Shown: positions 1 to 8,527 of the stretch, piece after piece
How the letters are laid out: the number at the start of each line of letters is the position of its first letter
Numbering within the stretch: the first letter of the stretch is position 1
Assembly (NCBI RefSeq): GCF_019689535.1
Contig: NZ_JADGHH010000003.1
Coordinates: 1 to 44,663, forward strand
Direction of reading: 5' to 3'
DNA length: 44,663 nt
Origin: Pigmentiphaga sp.
Lineage (GTDB): Bacteria > Pseudomonadota > Gammaproteobacteria > Burkholderiales > Burkholderiaceae_B
The notes under the pieces: model-generated
What the model saw: the letters and a program-made list of their open reading frames with translations, nothing else
What the model was told of the DNA's origin: nothing
Databases searched by the model: none
Position numbers and translations under genes: made by a program

Positions 1-17
1 ATTCCGTTATAGGCGCG

Positions 18-1457
18 ATGGCCACTGCCGAGATCCACCACCACTTGGTCAATGCCTGGTCCGTGGCTTGGGCGCTCTACATCGGCAGCGTCACCGTCTG
101 GATCGTCTGGCAGCGGCGATCGCCCCTGTCTACCGTGCTATGGATCCTGGTGCTGGCATTCATGCCCTACGTGGGCTATGCGGTCTACTATTTTCTTGGC
201 CCCCAACGCTTGAAGCGGCGCCGCATCAAGCGACTGCGGACCCGCCTGCTGATCGCCAGCCAGACCGAGCGTGCGTTCTTGCGCGAACAACAGTACGAAG
301 CCCCTGCGGCGGTGGCGCGCATCGCCGCGCTGGGCCGCGCCACCTGCGACATTCCGCCCTCCTCGGCCACCAACGTGCAGCTGCTCGTCGGCGGTGCGCA
401 AACTTATGACGCGTTCGTCGAGGCGATCTCTGCGGCCCGTCATCACATCCACGTCGAGTTCTACATTTTCGACCCCGACCGCATCGGCACCCTCATCCGC
501 GACCTCCTCGTGCGCAAGGCACGCGAAGGGGTGACCGTCCGCCTGCTGGTCGACGCGCTCGGGTCCGACGCGCTGAGTCGAAGATTTCTGACCCCGCTGC
601 GCGAGGCGGGCGTCCAGATCGGCTTTTTCCACAATATCCGCATCGGCCGCCGCCTGCGGCCGGTCACGAATTACCGCAATCACCGCAAGATCCTCATCTG
701 CGACGGCAAGCTGGGATTCACCGGCGGGCTGAACGTCACCGACGACGAGGACGAACGCATTCGCCCGGACGCCTACCACGACGTGCACCTGCGCATCGAA
801 GGCGGTGCCGTGCGCTGGCTGCAGATGACCTTCCTCGAAGACTGGGCCTACGCCACCCACCAAAGGACCGAGGAGCGCGACTTGGACGCGCTCCTGCCCG
901 ACATGCCAGCGGGCGAACATTATGTCCAGATACTCACCTCGGGCCCTGACGATCCGCGCCAAGCCATCCACCGCACGCAAATCGCCGCCATCCACGCCGC
1001 CACCGAGCGGGTGTGGCTGACCACGGCTTATTTCGTACCCAGCGAGCCGGCGCTGCTAAGCCTGGTCACTGCCGCGCAGAAAGGCGTGGACGTGCGCCTG
1101 CTGGTACCCCAACGCAGCGACTCCCTGGTGGTTACCGCAGCCGCCCGATCTTATTTCGATGAACTGCTCGAAGCGGGCGTCAAGATTTGGGAATACCGTG
1201 ATCGGATGCTCCACTCCAAGACGCTGCTGGTCGACGATACGTATTCCTTCATCGGCACCGCCAACTTCGACCAGCGTAGCTTCGAACTGAACTTCGAAGT
1301 CACCGCCCTCGTCTATGGCGAGGCGATGGCACGCCAGCTGGGCCGGCAATTCGAACTAGACCTGCGCCACGCCGCCCGAGTCACCAAGGACCGGAAAACG
1401 ACGTTCGCCCGCAGGTTGTTCGACTCCTTTGCGCGCCTGTTCTCCCCCATGCTCTAG
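18..1457 (+). CDS. cls: Cardiolipin synthase (phospholipase D superfamily)
   Basis: 479 aa ORF; two N-terminal TM segments; two HKD motifs (NHRKILICDGKLGFTGGLN and HSKTLLVDDTYSFIGTANFDQRS). Confidence 0.93.
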   Translation: MATAEIHHHLVNAWSVAWALYIGSVTVWIVWQRRSPLSTVLWILVLAFMPYVGYAVYYFLGPQRLKRRRIKRLRTRLLIASQTERAFLREQQYEAPAAVARIAALGRATCDIPPSSATNVQLLVGGAQTYDAFVEAISAARHHIHVEFYIFDPDRIGTLIRDLLVRKAREGVTVRLLVDALGSDALSRRFLTPLREAGVQIGFFHNIRIGRRLRPVTNYRNHRKILICDGKLGFTGGLNVTDDEDERIRPDAYHDVHLRIEGGAVRWLQMTFLEDWAYATHQRTEERDLDALLPDMPAGEHYVQILTSGPDDPRQAIHRTQIAAIHAATERVWLTTAYFVPSEPALLSLVTAAQKGVDVRLLVPQRSDSLVVTAAARSYFDELLEAGVKIWEYRDRMLHSKTLLVDDTYSFIGTANFDQRSFELNFEVTALVYGEAMARQLGRQFELDLRHAARVTKDRKTTFARRLFDSFARLFSPML

Positions 1458-3127
1458 TGCATCGGATTGCGCTTGCTGACCAGCGAGCCCGTCAGCCAGC
1501 TCTCCGCTAGATCCACGTCCCGGAGCAGCGAGAGATACACGTCGTCGTCGATCTCGCGGCTGTCCCGCATTCGACGCAGCTCGGCGCGCTGGGAGTAAAT
1601 CGCCGCCATGCGCAGATCCCGTTCGAAATTGCGGTGCAAGTCGGCCCGCGCGGCGACTTCGCGCGTATCGCTCTCGGCATCGATGCGATTGCGGAAGATC
1701 TTGGCCAGGCCCGCGCTAACCTCGGTCAACACCGCCTCGGCATCGTCGTCCAAGCCATCGCGCATGCGGTTCTGGGCCCGCTCCAGGCCTTCCAACGCGG
1801 CTTGGGCAAGCCGCAGCCTGGCGGCGCGCTCCTCCCGTTCCCGCATGCTTTCGACCGGCGAGGGCACTCTGGGCAGCACCAGGGGCAGCAAGATGCTGCC
1901 GAGCAGCAGCGAACACAGGATCACCCCCGTCGCCAGGAAGATCAGCAGGTCACGCCCGGGAAACGGGGTGCCGGCCGCGATCTCCAGCGGCACGGTCAGC
2001 ACGCCGGCCATCGTGATCGATCCCCGCACGCCGGACAGCGAGGTCACCAGCAGCACCCAGGTATTGACCGGCTTGACCGTCGACCCTTGCAACAGCAACT
2101 TGAAGCTCTTTAGGTGATAGGCCAGCCAAACCCACAAGAAGCGCAGCAGGATGAGAACGAGCGTGATGGCCGCCACGTAGGCGAACAGATGCCAGACCGG
2201 CACGTCGCCGGCCTGTTGCGCATCGGCCCGCGCCAAGCCGATGACGCTGGGGAGCTGCAGGCCCAGCAGGATGAAGGTCATGCCGTTGAAGACGAATTCG
2301 AGCATGGACCAGACGCTGTTGCTCTGCAGCCGCATGGCGGAGGAGCCCGGCCCCGAATCGGTATAGGTCATGGCGATGCCCGCCGCCACGGCGGACAATA
2401 TGCCGGACACGCCAATGTGCTCGGCCACCAGGTAGGCGGCAAATGGTGTCAGCATCAACAGCACGACCTGGATGGCGGGTTCGTCGTCCGTCCATTGGGC
2501 GACCAGCTTGCGCCCCAGGCTGAGCAGCCAGGCGAGCGCAGCACCCACCGCGAGGCCACCCACGGCGATGACGACGAAGCTCAGGCTGGCCTCCCAGAGC
2601 GAGAACGAGCCGGTGAGCACGGCCGCGATCGCGAACTTGAAGGCCACGAGGCCGGAGGCGTCGTTCAACAGGCTTTCGCCTTCGAGCACGTGCTGCAGCT
2701 TGGGCGGTAGCCGGTTCTTGCCAACGATGGCCGACACCGCCACCGCGTCAGTGGGGGAAAGCACTGCTCCCAGTGCAAAGGCGACCGGCAGCGAGATGGC
2801 CGGAATCAGCCAATGGATGAAGTACCCGACGCAGACCACCGTGAACAGCACCAGGCCCAAGGCCAGCGCAAGGATGGGCCCGCGCAGCTGGTACAGCTGG
2901 CGCTTGGGGATGCGCCAGCCGTCGACGAACAGGAGCGGCGGAATAAAAAGCAACAGGAACAGTTCGGGGTCGAAGCTGACCTTCAGGCCAAAGACGGGGG
3001 CCGCCAGCAGCGCGCCGATCGCAATCTGGAACAGCGGCAAGGGCAGGCGCACCGGCGACATCTTGGAGGCCACCCCGGACATCGCCACCGCCAACAACAA
3101 CACAAGGACGGTAAAAACAATGTGCAT
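1454..3127 (-). CDS. CPA1-family Na+/H+ antiporter
   Basis: 557 aa polytopic protein; PLPLFQIAIGALLA, LFIPPLLFVDGWR, GAVLSPTDAVAVSAI, EGESLLNDASGLVAFKFA motifs; soluble C-terminal tail. Confidence 0.9.
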   Translation of the reverse strand: MHIVFTVLVLLLAVAMSGVASKMSPVRLPLPLFQIAIGALLAAPVFGLKVSFDPELFLLLFIPPLLFVDGWRIPKRQLYQLRGPILALALGLVLFTVVCVGYFIHWLIPAISLPVAFALGAVLSPTDAVAVSAIVGKNRLPPKLQHVLEGESLLNDASGLVAFKFAIAAVLTGSFSLWEASLSFVVIAVGGLAVGAALAWLLSLGRKLVAQWTDDEPAIQVVLLMLTPFAAYLVAEHIGVSGILSAVAAGIAMTYTDSGPGSSAMRLQSNSVWSMLEFVFNGMTFILLGLQLPSVIGLARADAQQAGDVPVWHLFAYVAAITLVLILLRFLWVWLAYHLKSFKLLLQGSTVKPVNTWVLLVTSLSGVRGSITMAGVLTVPLEIAAGTPFPGRDLLIFLATGVILCSLLLGSILLPLVLPRVPSPVESMREREERAARLRLAQAALEGLERAQNRMRDGLDDDAEAVLTEVSAGLAKIFRNRIDAESDTREVAARADLHRNFERDLRMAAIYSQRAELRRMRDSREIDDDVYLSLLRDVDLAESWLTGSLVSKRNPMH

Positions 3128-3145
3128 GGGCGGCGCCTTCCCGGG

Positions 3146-4738
3146 TTAGTCCACCGTGCCGAGCGAAAGGCCTGCCTGGTACGCGGCGACGAATTCGGCG
3201 AAATCGCCTGTCTGCTCCCTCTCCAGCGCTTGCTGTTCCGCATGCGACTGCTCCGCGAGGCGCCGGAACTTCGCAAGCAACTCCCCGGAACAGGGATTGC
3301 CGCGGAAATATTCGGCATGGCGCCGGCTGAGCTCGAACATGAAAGCCTGGAACGTCATGCCGCTCGAACGCAAGGCCTCGAGCACCCGCGCCGAAGGGGT
3401 CAGCTCCGGCGCCTCCACCTTCGCCCGCTGCGGCGCGATCGACGCCGAATAACCTGTCTCGCCATGGACGCGGTCCAGCAGCGCGGCACAGGCGGTGATC
3501 CGGTCGAGCAATTCCATCGCCCAAGTCTTGAGCGCGATGGGCTTGCCATCGCGATTCAGCTGCAAGCCCGGCTCGCGGCCGCGCTTGACCACCGTGAGGA
3601 AATTATTGGCGCTGCGCGAGCAGTGCCCGCCTTCGGGGAACAACGGACTGTCTTCCAGGGCGCAGTACAACAGGAACGCGTCCAAGAACCGGCTGGTGGT
3701 TTCGTCTATGCCCACGGGCAGGAAAGGATCGATGTCCATGCAGCGTACTTCGACGTACTGCACTCCCCGCTCGGCGAGCGCGCGCAGCGGCCGCTCGCCC
3801 GTGCGGGCGACGCGCTTGGGCCGGATGCTCGAATAGTATTCATTCTCGATCTGGAGAATGTTGGTATTGAGCTGTACCCATTCCCCGTCGCGGATAGTCC
3901 CGAATTTCTCGTATTCCGGCCAGGGCGTGCTGACGGCCTCGTACAAACGCGCAAGATAAGTGGGCAAATCGTTATAGCAAGGCTTCAAGCCCGCCTGCGC
4001 CTTGTTCTGGTAGCCAAGATCGCTCATGCGCAGGCTGGTGGCATACGGCAGGTAAAGGGTGCGCTCGTCGAGGCGTTCGAGCTCGTGGGGCCGCCCTTGC
4101 AGAAAATCCTCGGACAGCGCGGGGGAGGCGCCGAACAGGTACATCAGCAGCCAGCTGTATCGGTTGAAGTTGCGTATCAGCGCGACATACCGCGCCGATT
4201 GCCGGTCCTGGCGCGACATGTCGGGCGGTTCGCCCGCCTCGGGGACCAGTGGCCAGAATGCCTCGTCGAACGAAAAGTTGTAATGAATGCCGGCGATGCA
4301 CTGCATGGCCTTGCCATAGCGGTACGCCAACCCCCGCCGATACACATGCTTGAGCATGCCGATATTGGACGAACCGAACCATGCGATCGGTATGTCCTTT
4401 TCAGGGGGCAGCCCGCACGGCATGGACTGGTTCCACAGCACTTCACTGCCGATTTCGCCATAGACGAACCGATGAATGTCGCGCAGTTCCTCCAGCAGCG
4501 GCTCGTGGCCGGTATGGGGTGCCGTGATCAGCTCGAGCAGGGCTTCGGAATAATCGGTCGTAATGCTGGAATGCGTCAGGGCGGCCCCGAGGCCGGCAGG
4601 ATGTGGCGTCAACGCCAGGCGCCCCTCGCCATCCACCCGCAGGCTTTCTTTTTCTATGCCATGCAGTCGGCGGCCAAGCACCTCTCGGTGCGCGGGCTGA
4701 TCGAGCAACGCCAGGCGGCTGTCTAACAGATCACTCAC
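3146..4738 (-). CDS. gshA: Glutamate-cysteine ligase (E. coli GshA type)
   Basis: [42 protein letters not shown] motifs; start placed at a GTG (4738) with AAGGAT upstream, ORF open to 4780. Confidence 0.92.
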   Translation of the reverse strand: MSDLLDSRLALLDQPAHREVLGRRLHGIEKESLRVDGEGRLALTPHPAGLGAALTHSSITTDYSEALLELITAPHTGHEPLLEELRDIHRFVYGEIGSEVLWNQSMPCGLPPEKDIPIAWFGSSNIGMLKHVYRRGLAYRYGKAMQCIAGIHYNFSFDEAFWPLVPEAGEPPDMSRQDRQSARYVALIRNFNRYSWLLMYLFGASPALSEDFLQGRPHELERLDERTLYLPYATSLRMSDLGYQNKAQAGLKPCYNDLPTYLARLYEAVSTPWPEYEKFGTIRDGEWVQLNTNILQIENEYYSSIRPKRVARTGERPLRALAERGVQYVEVRCMDIDPFLPVGIDETTSRFLDAFLLYCALEDSPLFPEGGHCSRSANNFLTVVKRGREPGLQLNRDGKPIALKTWAMELLDRITACAALLDRVHGETGYSASIAPQRAKVEAPELTPSARVLEALRSSGMTFQAFMFELSRRHAEYFRGNPCSGELLAKFRRLAEQSHAEQQALEREQTGDFAEFVAAYQAGLSLGTVD

Positions 4739-4999
4739 GGATATCCTTGAATTCGCGCGGCGGCACCAAGTGCGCACCAATGGGCATGTTTATATCCCAA
4801 CTGCGGCCAAACTCGCGTACGCCGCACGGCGGCACATTATAAGGACGGGAGGTTCCGGAACCGGAATTCCCTGACGTGACATCGATCACGCTCCCGGATA
4901 TGCCCTACAGCATACCGCGCGGCACCGATGCCCAGCCGGGACATGACCGCGCGCCGAGTCTGGGCCACAATTAGGCTTTCCGCACGATGGGAAGCTCCT

Positions 5000-6616
5000 A
5001 TGCCAGCCTCTCCGTTCACGCCCGCCCCCGTCCGAGGCCGTCATGCCATGGCGGTCGCCCCGCACGCGCTCGCCTCGCAGAGCGCGCTGGCAATCATGCG
5101 TGAGGGCGGCAATGCCGTCGAAGCGATGATCGCGGCCGCCGCCACCATCGCCGTTGTCTACCCCCACATGAACAGCATAGGCGGGGATGGTTTCTGGCTG
5201 GTGAGCCGTCCGGGGCATCCCCCGGCTGCGCTCGAGGCCTGCGGCGCAGCGGCGGCAGCTGCCGACATCGACGGCTACCGGCGCCAGGGGCTGGACGCGA
5301 TTCCCTTCCGCGGCGGGCTCGCGGCCAACACGGTTGCCGGCACGGTGTCAGGCTGGAGCGCCGCCTACGATTGGTCCCGCGAACACCTGGGCGGGCGTCT
5401 TCCGCTGGAGCGGCTGCTGGAAGACGCCATCGCCTACGCCCGGCACGGCATGCCGGTCACGACCAGCCAAGCCGCCTGCACGGCCGCGAAACTGGAAGAA
5501 CTGCGCTCCATCCCGGGCTTTGCGGAAACCTTCCTCGACAACGGAGGGCCACCCGCACCCGGCGCCCTATTCCGCCAACCGAGGCTCGCCGCCACGCTCG
5601 AGCAGCTCGCCAGCGCGGGCCTGGAGGATTTCTACCGGGGCGACCTCGCCCGGGTCATCGCGCGGGATCTCGCGGCCGTGGGCAGCCCCCTCGCCGCGGC
5701 CGACCTGGAACGGCATCGGCCCGTGTGGAAAAAAGCCCTGGTGCTACATCACTCCCAGGGCAAGGTCTACAACGTCCCGCCCCCCACCCAGGGCCTGGTG
5801 TCGCTGCTGATACTTGGGCAGCTCGATCGCGTGCTGGATGGCTCGGCCGACCCCTTCGGGGCAGACTACGTGCATCTTTGCGTCGAGGCGACGAAGCTCG
5901 CCTTCAGGGTCCGCGATAGCCACATCACCGATCCGGCGTACATGGACGTGGATCCTCAGGCACTACTGGAACCGGAGCGGCTCGACGCCATGGCGCGGGA
6001 GATTTCTCCGTCGCGCGCCGCACTTTGGGGCAAAGGCAGGGGGCCAGCCGACACGATCTGGATGGGCGTCGTGGACCCGCAAGGCGTGGCGGTCAGCTTC
6101 ATCCAAAGCATTTATCACGAATTCGGCAGCGGGGTCGTCCTGGCGGAATCGGGCATCAACTGGCAAAACCGGGGCTGTAGTTTCTCGCTCGACCCGCGCA
6201 GCCGCAATCCGCTCATGCCCGGCCGCAAGCCTTTCCATACCCTCAACCCCGCCATGGCGCAGCTGGACGACGGGCGCACGCTGGTCTACGGCAATATGGG
6301 CGGCGACGGCCAGCCGCAGACGCAAAGCGCCGTATTCACGCGCATCGTGCAGTTCGGCATGGACCCGCAGGCAGCAGTGGCTGCGCCGCGCTGGCTGCTC
6401 GGCCGCACCTGGGGCCAGACCTCGGACACGCTCAAGCTGGAGTCGCGCTTCGCACCCTCCGTGGCCGAAGCGCTGCGCTCCCGCGGCCATGAGGTGGAAA
6501 TCCTGCGCCCCTACGACGAAACCATGGGGCATGCGGGAGCGATACTGCGGCATCCCGACGGTACGCTCGAGGGTGGCGCCGATCCGCGCAGCGATGGCGG
6601 GGTTGCGGCCTGGTGA
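5000..6616 (+). CDS. Gamma-glutamyltransferase family Ntn hydrolase, closest in flavour to the HpxW (oxamate amidohydrolase)-like branch
   Basis: GGT-fold motifs GGNAVEAMIAAAATIAVVYPHMNSIGGDGFWL, ADTIWMGVVDPQGVAVSFIQSIYHEFGSGVV, YGNMGGDGQPQTQ; ORF open from 4928, start inferred at MPASPFTP. Confidence 0.85.
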   Translation: MPASPFTPAPVRGRHAMAVAPHALASQSALAIMREGGNAVEAMIAAAATIAVVYPHMNSIGGDGFWLVSRPGHPPAALEACGAAAAAADIDGYRRQGLDAIPFRGGLAANTVAGTVSGWSAAYDWSREHLGGRLPLERLLEDAIAYARHGMPVTTSQAACTAAKLEELRSIPGFAETFLDNGGPPAPGALFRQPRLAATLEQLASAGLEDFYRGDLARVIARDLAAVGSPLAAADLERHRPVWKKALVLHHSQGKVYNVPPPTQGLVSLLILGQLDRVLDGSADPFGADYVHLCVEATKLAFRVRDSHITDPAYMDVDPQALLEPERLDAMAREISPSRAALWGKGRGPADTIWMGVVDPQGVAVSFIQSIYHEFGSGVVLAESGINWQNRGCSFSLDPRSRNPLMPGRKPFHTLNPAMAQLDDGRTLVYGNMGGDGQPQTQSAVFTRIVQFGMDPQAAVAAPRWLLGRTWGQTSDTLKLESRFAPSVAEALRSRGHEVEILRPYDETMGHAGAILRHPDGTLEGGADPRSDGGVAAW

Positions 6617-6713
6617 GCATTACCAAACGACAAGATTCCACGTAAAACATTACAAACGCGGGGCACCAAGCCGACTAGATTGAAAGACGTAGCTGTCTAC
6701 TGAGGAGTATGCA

Positions 6714-7055
6714 ATGAAGAAGCTCGTCTTGGCCCTCGGGCTGGCCGGCTGTTGCGCCGCCGTCTACGCGCAGGAAGTCCCAACCCGGGAACAGGCTACC
6801 CAGGCATTGCAGAATGCCATGCAGCGTGAAATCCAGGCGATGAACAACCAACAGGGTTTCGACGCTCCTTCCGCGACCAACATGGCCCGCTCGTTGGAGG
6901 TCAAGTCCGTGGAAAACTGCACCGCCGCGGGGCAGGGCGTAACGTGCGACGTCACGACCAGCGCCGACGTGAGGGGTAACCGCCGCGAAGGCAAACATCG
7001 CTACGAGTTTTACCGGCAAGGCGGACGCTGGGAGGCCAGGTTGCCCGCCTCGTGA
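6714..7055 (+). CDS. Small secreted/periplasmic protein of unknown function
   Basis: 113 aa; signal peptide MKKLVLALGLAGCCAAVYAQ; GAGGAG-like RBS (ctgaggagtatgcaATG). Confidence 0.8.
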   Translation: MKKLVLALGLAGCCAAVYAQEVPTREQATQALQNAMQREIQAMNNQQGFDAPSATNMARSLEVKSVENCTAAGQGVTCDVTTSADVRGNRREGKHRYEFYRQGGRWEARLPAS

Positions 7056-7062
7056 CCCGATC

Positions 7063-7083
7063 GGCCGGCCCCCCGGGCCGGCC
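7063..7083. terminator. GC-rich hairpin between convergent genes, possible bidirectional terminator
   Basis: Perfect 9-bp stem GGCCGGCCC-CCC-GGGCCGGCC; no clear U-tract. Confidence 0.35.
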
Positions 7084-7088
7084 CCAAC

Positions 7089-8387
7089 TCATGCCTGGCG
7101 CCGCCCCGCCAACAAGGCATTGAGCAAGATCGCCCCGAAGGTGGCCGTCCCAATGCCGCCGAGCGCGAATCCGCCGAAGTGCAGCGTGAAGTCGCCCGCC
7201 CCCAGCACCAAGGTCACCGCCGCCACGATCAGGTTCCGGTTGTCGGAGAAATCGACCCGGTTTTCCACCCAGATGCGTGCCCCCGCGATTGCGATCAACC
7301 CGAACACGACGATGGAGACGCCCCCGAGCACGGCCGAGGGAATGGTTAGGATCACGGCCCCGAACTTGGGCGAAAATCCAAGCAGGATGGCAAACAGCGC
7401 AGCGATGACGAATACCAGCGTCGAATAAATGCGCGTGACCGCCATGACGCCGATGTTTTCGGCATAGGTGGTCAAGCCTGTCCCCCCGACGCTGCCCGAC
7501 AACATGGTGGCCAAGCCGTCGCCGACGAATGCGCGGCCGACGTATGGATCCAGGTTCCGGCCGGTCATTGCGCCGACAGCCTTGAGGTGCCCCAGGTTCT
7601 CGGCCACGAGAATCACGGCGACCGGGGCGATGAGCACCATCGCGTCGAGCTGGAAAACCGGCGCGGTGAATGTGGGCAATCCAAACCATGCGGCTTGCGC
7701 CACGGGCGTGAAATCAATCGGCTTGCCCAACCCCATGCCATTCGTCAGCACCGCGTACAGCGCATAGGCCAGCAACAGGCCGATGAGAATCAGCAGGCGT
7801 TGCAACATGCCCCGGGTGAAGACGGCCACGCCTCCCACGCACAGCACCGTTGCGAGTGCCATCCAGCCGTCGAAGCCGTTGGTGGACACGCCTTTGACGG
7901 CAATGGGGGCCAGGTTCAACCCAATGACCGCCACCACGGCGCCCGTGACGACGGGCGGCATGAGCCGCTCGATCCAGCCGGTGCCCACGGCCATCACGAT
8001 CAGCCCGATCAAGGCATACACCACGCCGCACGCGATAATGCCCCCCAGCGCCACGGCAATGTTTCCGTTCAAGCCGCTCCCGCCGTAGCCGGTCACGGCA
8101 ATGACCAGGCCGATGAATGCAAAGCTCGACCCCAGGTAGCTCGGGACCCTGCCTCCGACGACTAGGAAAAAGAGCAGCGTCCCGATGCCAGACATGAAAA
8201 TCGCCAGGTTCGGATCGAAGCCCATCAGGAGGGGCGCCAGTACGGTGGACCCGAACATGGCGACCACATGCTGTACGCCCATGGCCAGCATCTGGGGCCA
8301 TGGCAATCGCTCATCGGGTGCGATGACCTGCCCCTGCTGCACGCCGCCGGCCTGCTCGCGCCAAGCCGGGAAATAAGAATCCGCCAT
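7089..8387 (-). CDS. NCS2-family uracil/pyrimidine permease (UraA/RutG-like)
   Basis: 432 aa; QMLAMGVQHVVAMFGSTVLAPLLMGFDPNLAIFMSGIGTLLFF, VAENLGHLKAVGAMTGRNLDPYVGRAFVGDGLATMLSGSVGGTGLTTYAENIGVM. Confidence 0.92.
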   Translation of the reverse strand: MADSYFPAWREQAGGVQQGQVIAPDERLPWPQMLAMGVQHVVAMFGSTVLAPLLMGFDPNLAIFMSGIGTLLFFLVVGGRVPSYLGSSFAFIGLVIAVTGYGGSGLNGNIAVALGGIIACGVVYALIGLIVMAVGTGWIERLMPPVVTGAVVAVIGLNLAPIAVKGVSTNGFDGWMALATVLCVGGVAVFTRGMLQRLLILIGLLLAYALYAVLTNGMGLGKPIDFTPVAQAAWFGLPTFTAPVFQLDAMVLIAPVAVILVAENLGHLKAVGAMTGRNLDPYVGRAFVGDGLATMLSGSVGGTGLTTYAENIGVMAVTRIYSTLVFVIAALFAILLGFSPKFGAVILTIPSAVLGGVSIVVFGLIAIAGARIWVENRVDFSDNRNLIVAAVTLVLGAGDFTLHFGGFALGGIGTATFGAILLNALLAGRRQA

Positions 8388-8527
8388 AGATCACTCCCTC
8401 TCTTTATTTATTCGATTTCGCCCACTCGAGGCAGCGCAAGTTTAGAGGTTCCGGCTCAGTGGCGGGAGGCGCCCGTGCAACAGGAGCGCAAAGAGGGAGA
8501 AAAGAAAGGCGCCTGGCGCTCGTCGCG

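Noticed and set aside
2813-4726. 637-aa plus-strand ORF antisense to gshA and the antiporter
   Set aside because: Low-complexity Arg/Gln/Ala-rich composition, spans two well-recognised genes on the other strand; typical high-GC antisense ORF
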